From positions 1 through 53,294 of the forward strand of contig CASDYG010000008.1 in assembly GCA_949285555.1 (NCBI GenBank): a stretch of 53,294 bases of DNA. Direction: 5' to 3'. The first letter of the stretch is position 1, and every line of letters begins with the position of its first letter. Positions 53,237-53,294 of the stretch are shown here, piece after piece. This DNA comes from an uncultured Eubacteriales bacterium. Its GTDB lineage: Bacteria > Bacillota > Clostridia > Peptostreptococcales > Anaerovoracaceae. The translations under genes and the position numbers were made by a program. Under the pieces are notes generated by a model, which worked only from the letters and a program-made list of their open reading frames with translations, searched no databases and was not told the DNA's origin.

Positions 53237-53294
53237 TACCTTTAAAATGTTTATTTTTTAACCATTATCAGCCTTGCTTTGCTCGATATATATA

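Larger units (their letters stand above)
52937..53294. other. Leader and promoter region of the surface protein gene
   Basis: No gene. AT-rich. It contains the candidate promoter at 53208-53236 and the hairpin with tandem repeats at 53020-53066. A shorter inverted pair around TTCGAATAT/ATATACGAATAT lies at 53110-53150. If the promoter is right, the leader is about 280 nt long. Confidence 0.5.

Overview
The window is chromosomal DNA of a low-GC, anaerobic-looking Firmicute of the class Clostridia. The evidence is the Firmicute order of the rif and str operons (rpmG-secE-nusG-rplK-rplA-rplJ-rplL-rpoB-rpoC-rpsL-rpsG-fusA-tuf), AGGAGG-type ribosome binding sites, sigma-A-like promoters, poly-T terminators, a Zur/znu zinc uptake locus and a sortase-anchored surface protein. 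An oral or gut Peptostreptococcales/Anaerovoracaceae-type organism would fit, but that placement is inference from general content, not from a search.

Layout. 1-14824 (all minus): the transcription/translation core from rpmG down to the first 28 codons of tuf, with an L10 leader before rplJ and a strong rpoB promoter. 15184-20201 (minus): an LCP-family cell-wall enzyme, asnS, yaaA and a CPBP-family membrane protease. 20571-23921 (plus): nrdA-nrdB, a class Ia ribonucleotide reductase. 24043-30202: an NhaC-type antiporter with a small membrane protein, a PucR-type regulator broken by a 41-bp tandem duplication, and a divergent gene that reads as one protein joining an NCS1/CodB-like permease to a DUF917 domain. 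30406-36606 (minus): Y-family polymerase with a small partner protein, marR-pirin, malic enzyme plus fumarase, and tRNA-Lys(CTT). 36754-41865 (minus): a compact operon of HAD phosphatase, MFS transporter, response regulator, histidine kinase and a TIM-barrel protein. 42095-44119 (minus): a small membrane protein and an AGCS sodium:alanine symporter. 44352-48281 (plus): zur, znuA, znuC, znuB and a lipoprotein. 48455-52921 (minus): a 1488-residue repeat-containing wall-anchored protein.

How the genes work together. The zinc block is a self-contained regulon. A Fur-family repressor gene is led by a consensus promoter whose -10 overlaps a 21-bp palindrome, and is followed by binding protein, ATPase and permease. 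The NCS1-DUF917, PucR and NhaC genes look like a uptake/catabolism locus for a nucleobase- or hydantoin-like compound in which the regulator is now frameshifted. Malic enzyme and fumarase link fumarate, malate and pyruvate.

The most unusual signals are: (1) the exact 41-bp duplication that splits pucR; deleting one copy restores a 513-codon frame; (2) the permease-DUF917 junction, where an internal Shine-Dalgarno and ATG lie one nucleotide out of frame at an A6 tract, so one extra A would restore two ordinary overlapping genes; (3) a family of about 45-55 bp palindromic elements that sit inside the loops of terminators in both orientations, resembling miniature IS-derived elements; (4) an apparently leaderless promoter at the HAD gene; (5) back-to-back zur/AGCS promoters; (6) a terminator-like hairpin in the long leader of the surface protein gene. 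No CRISPR array, rRNA, prophage or full insertion sequence was seen.
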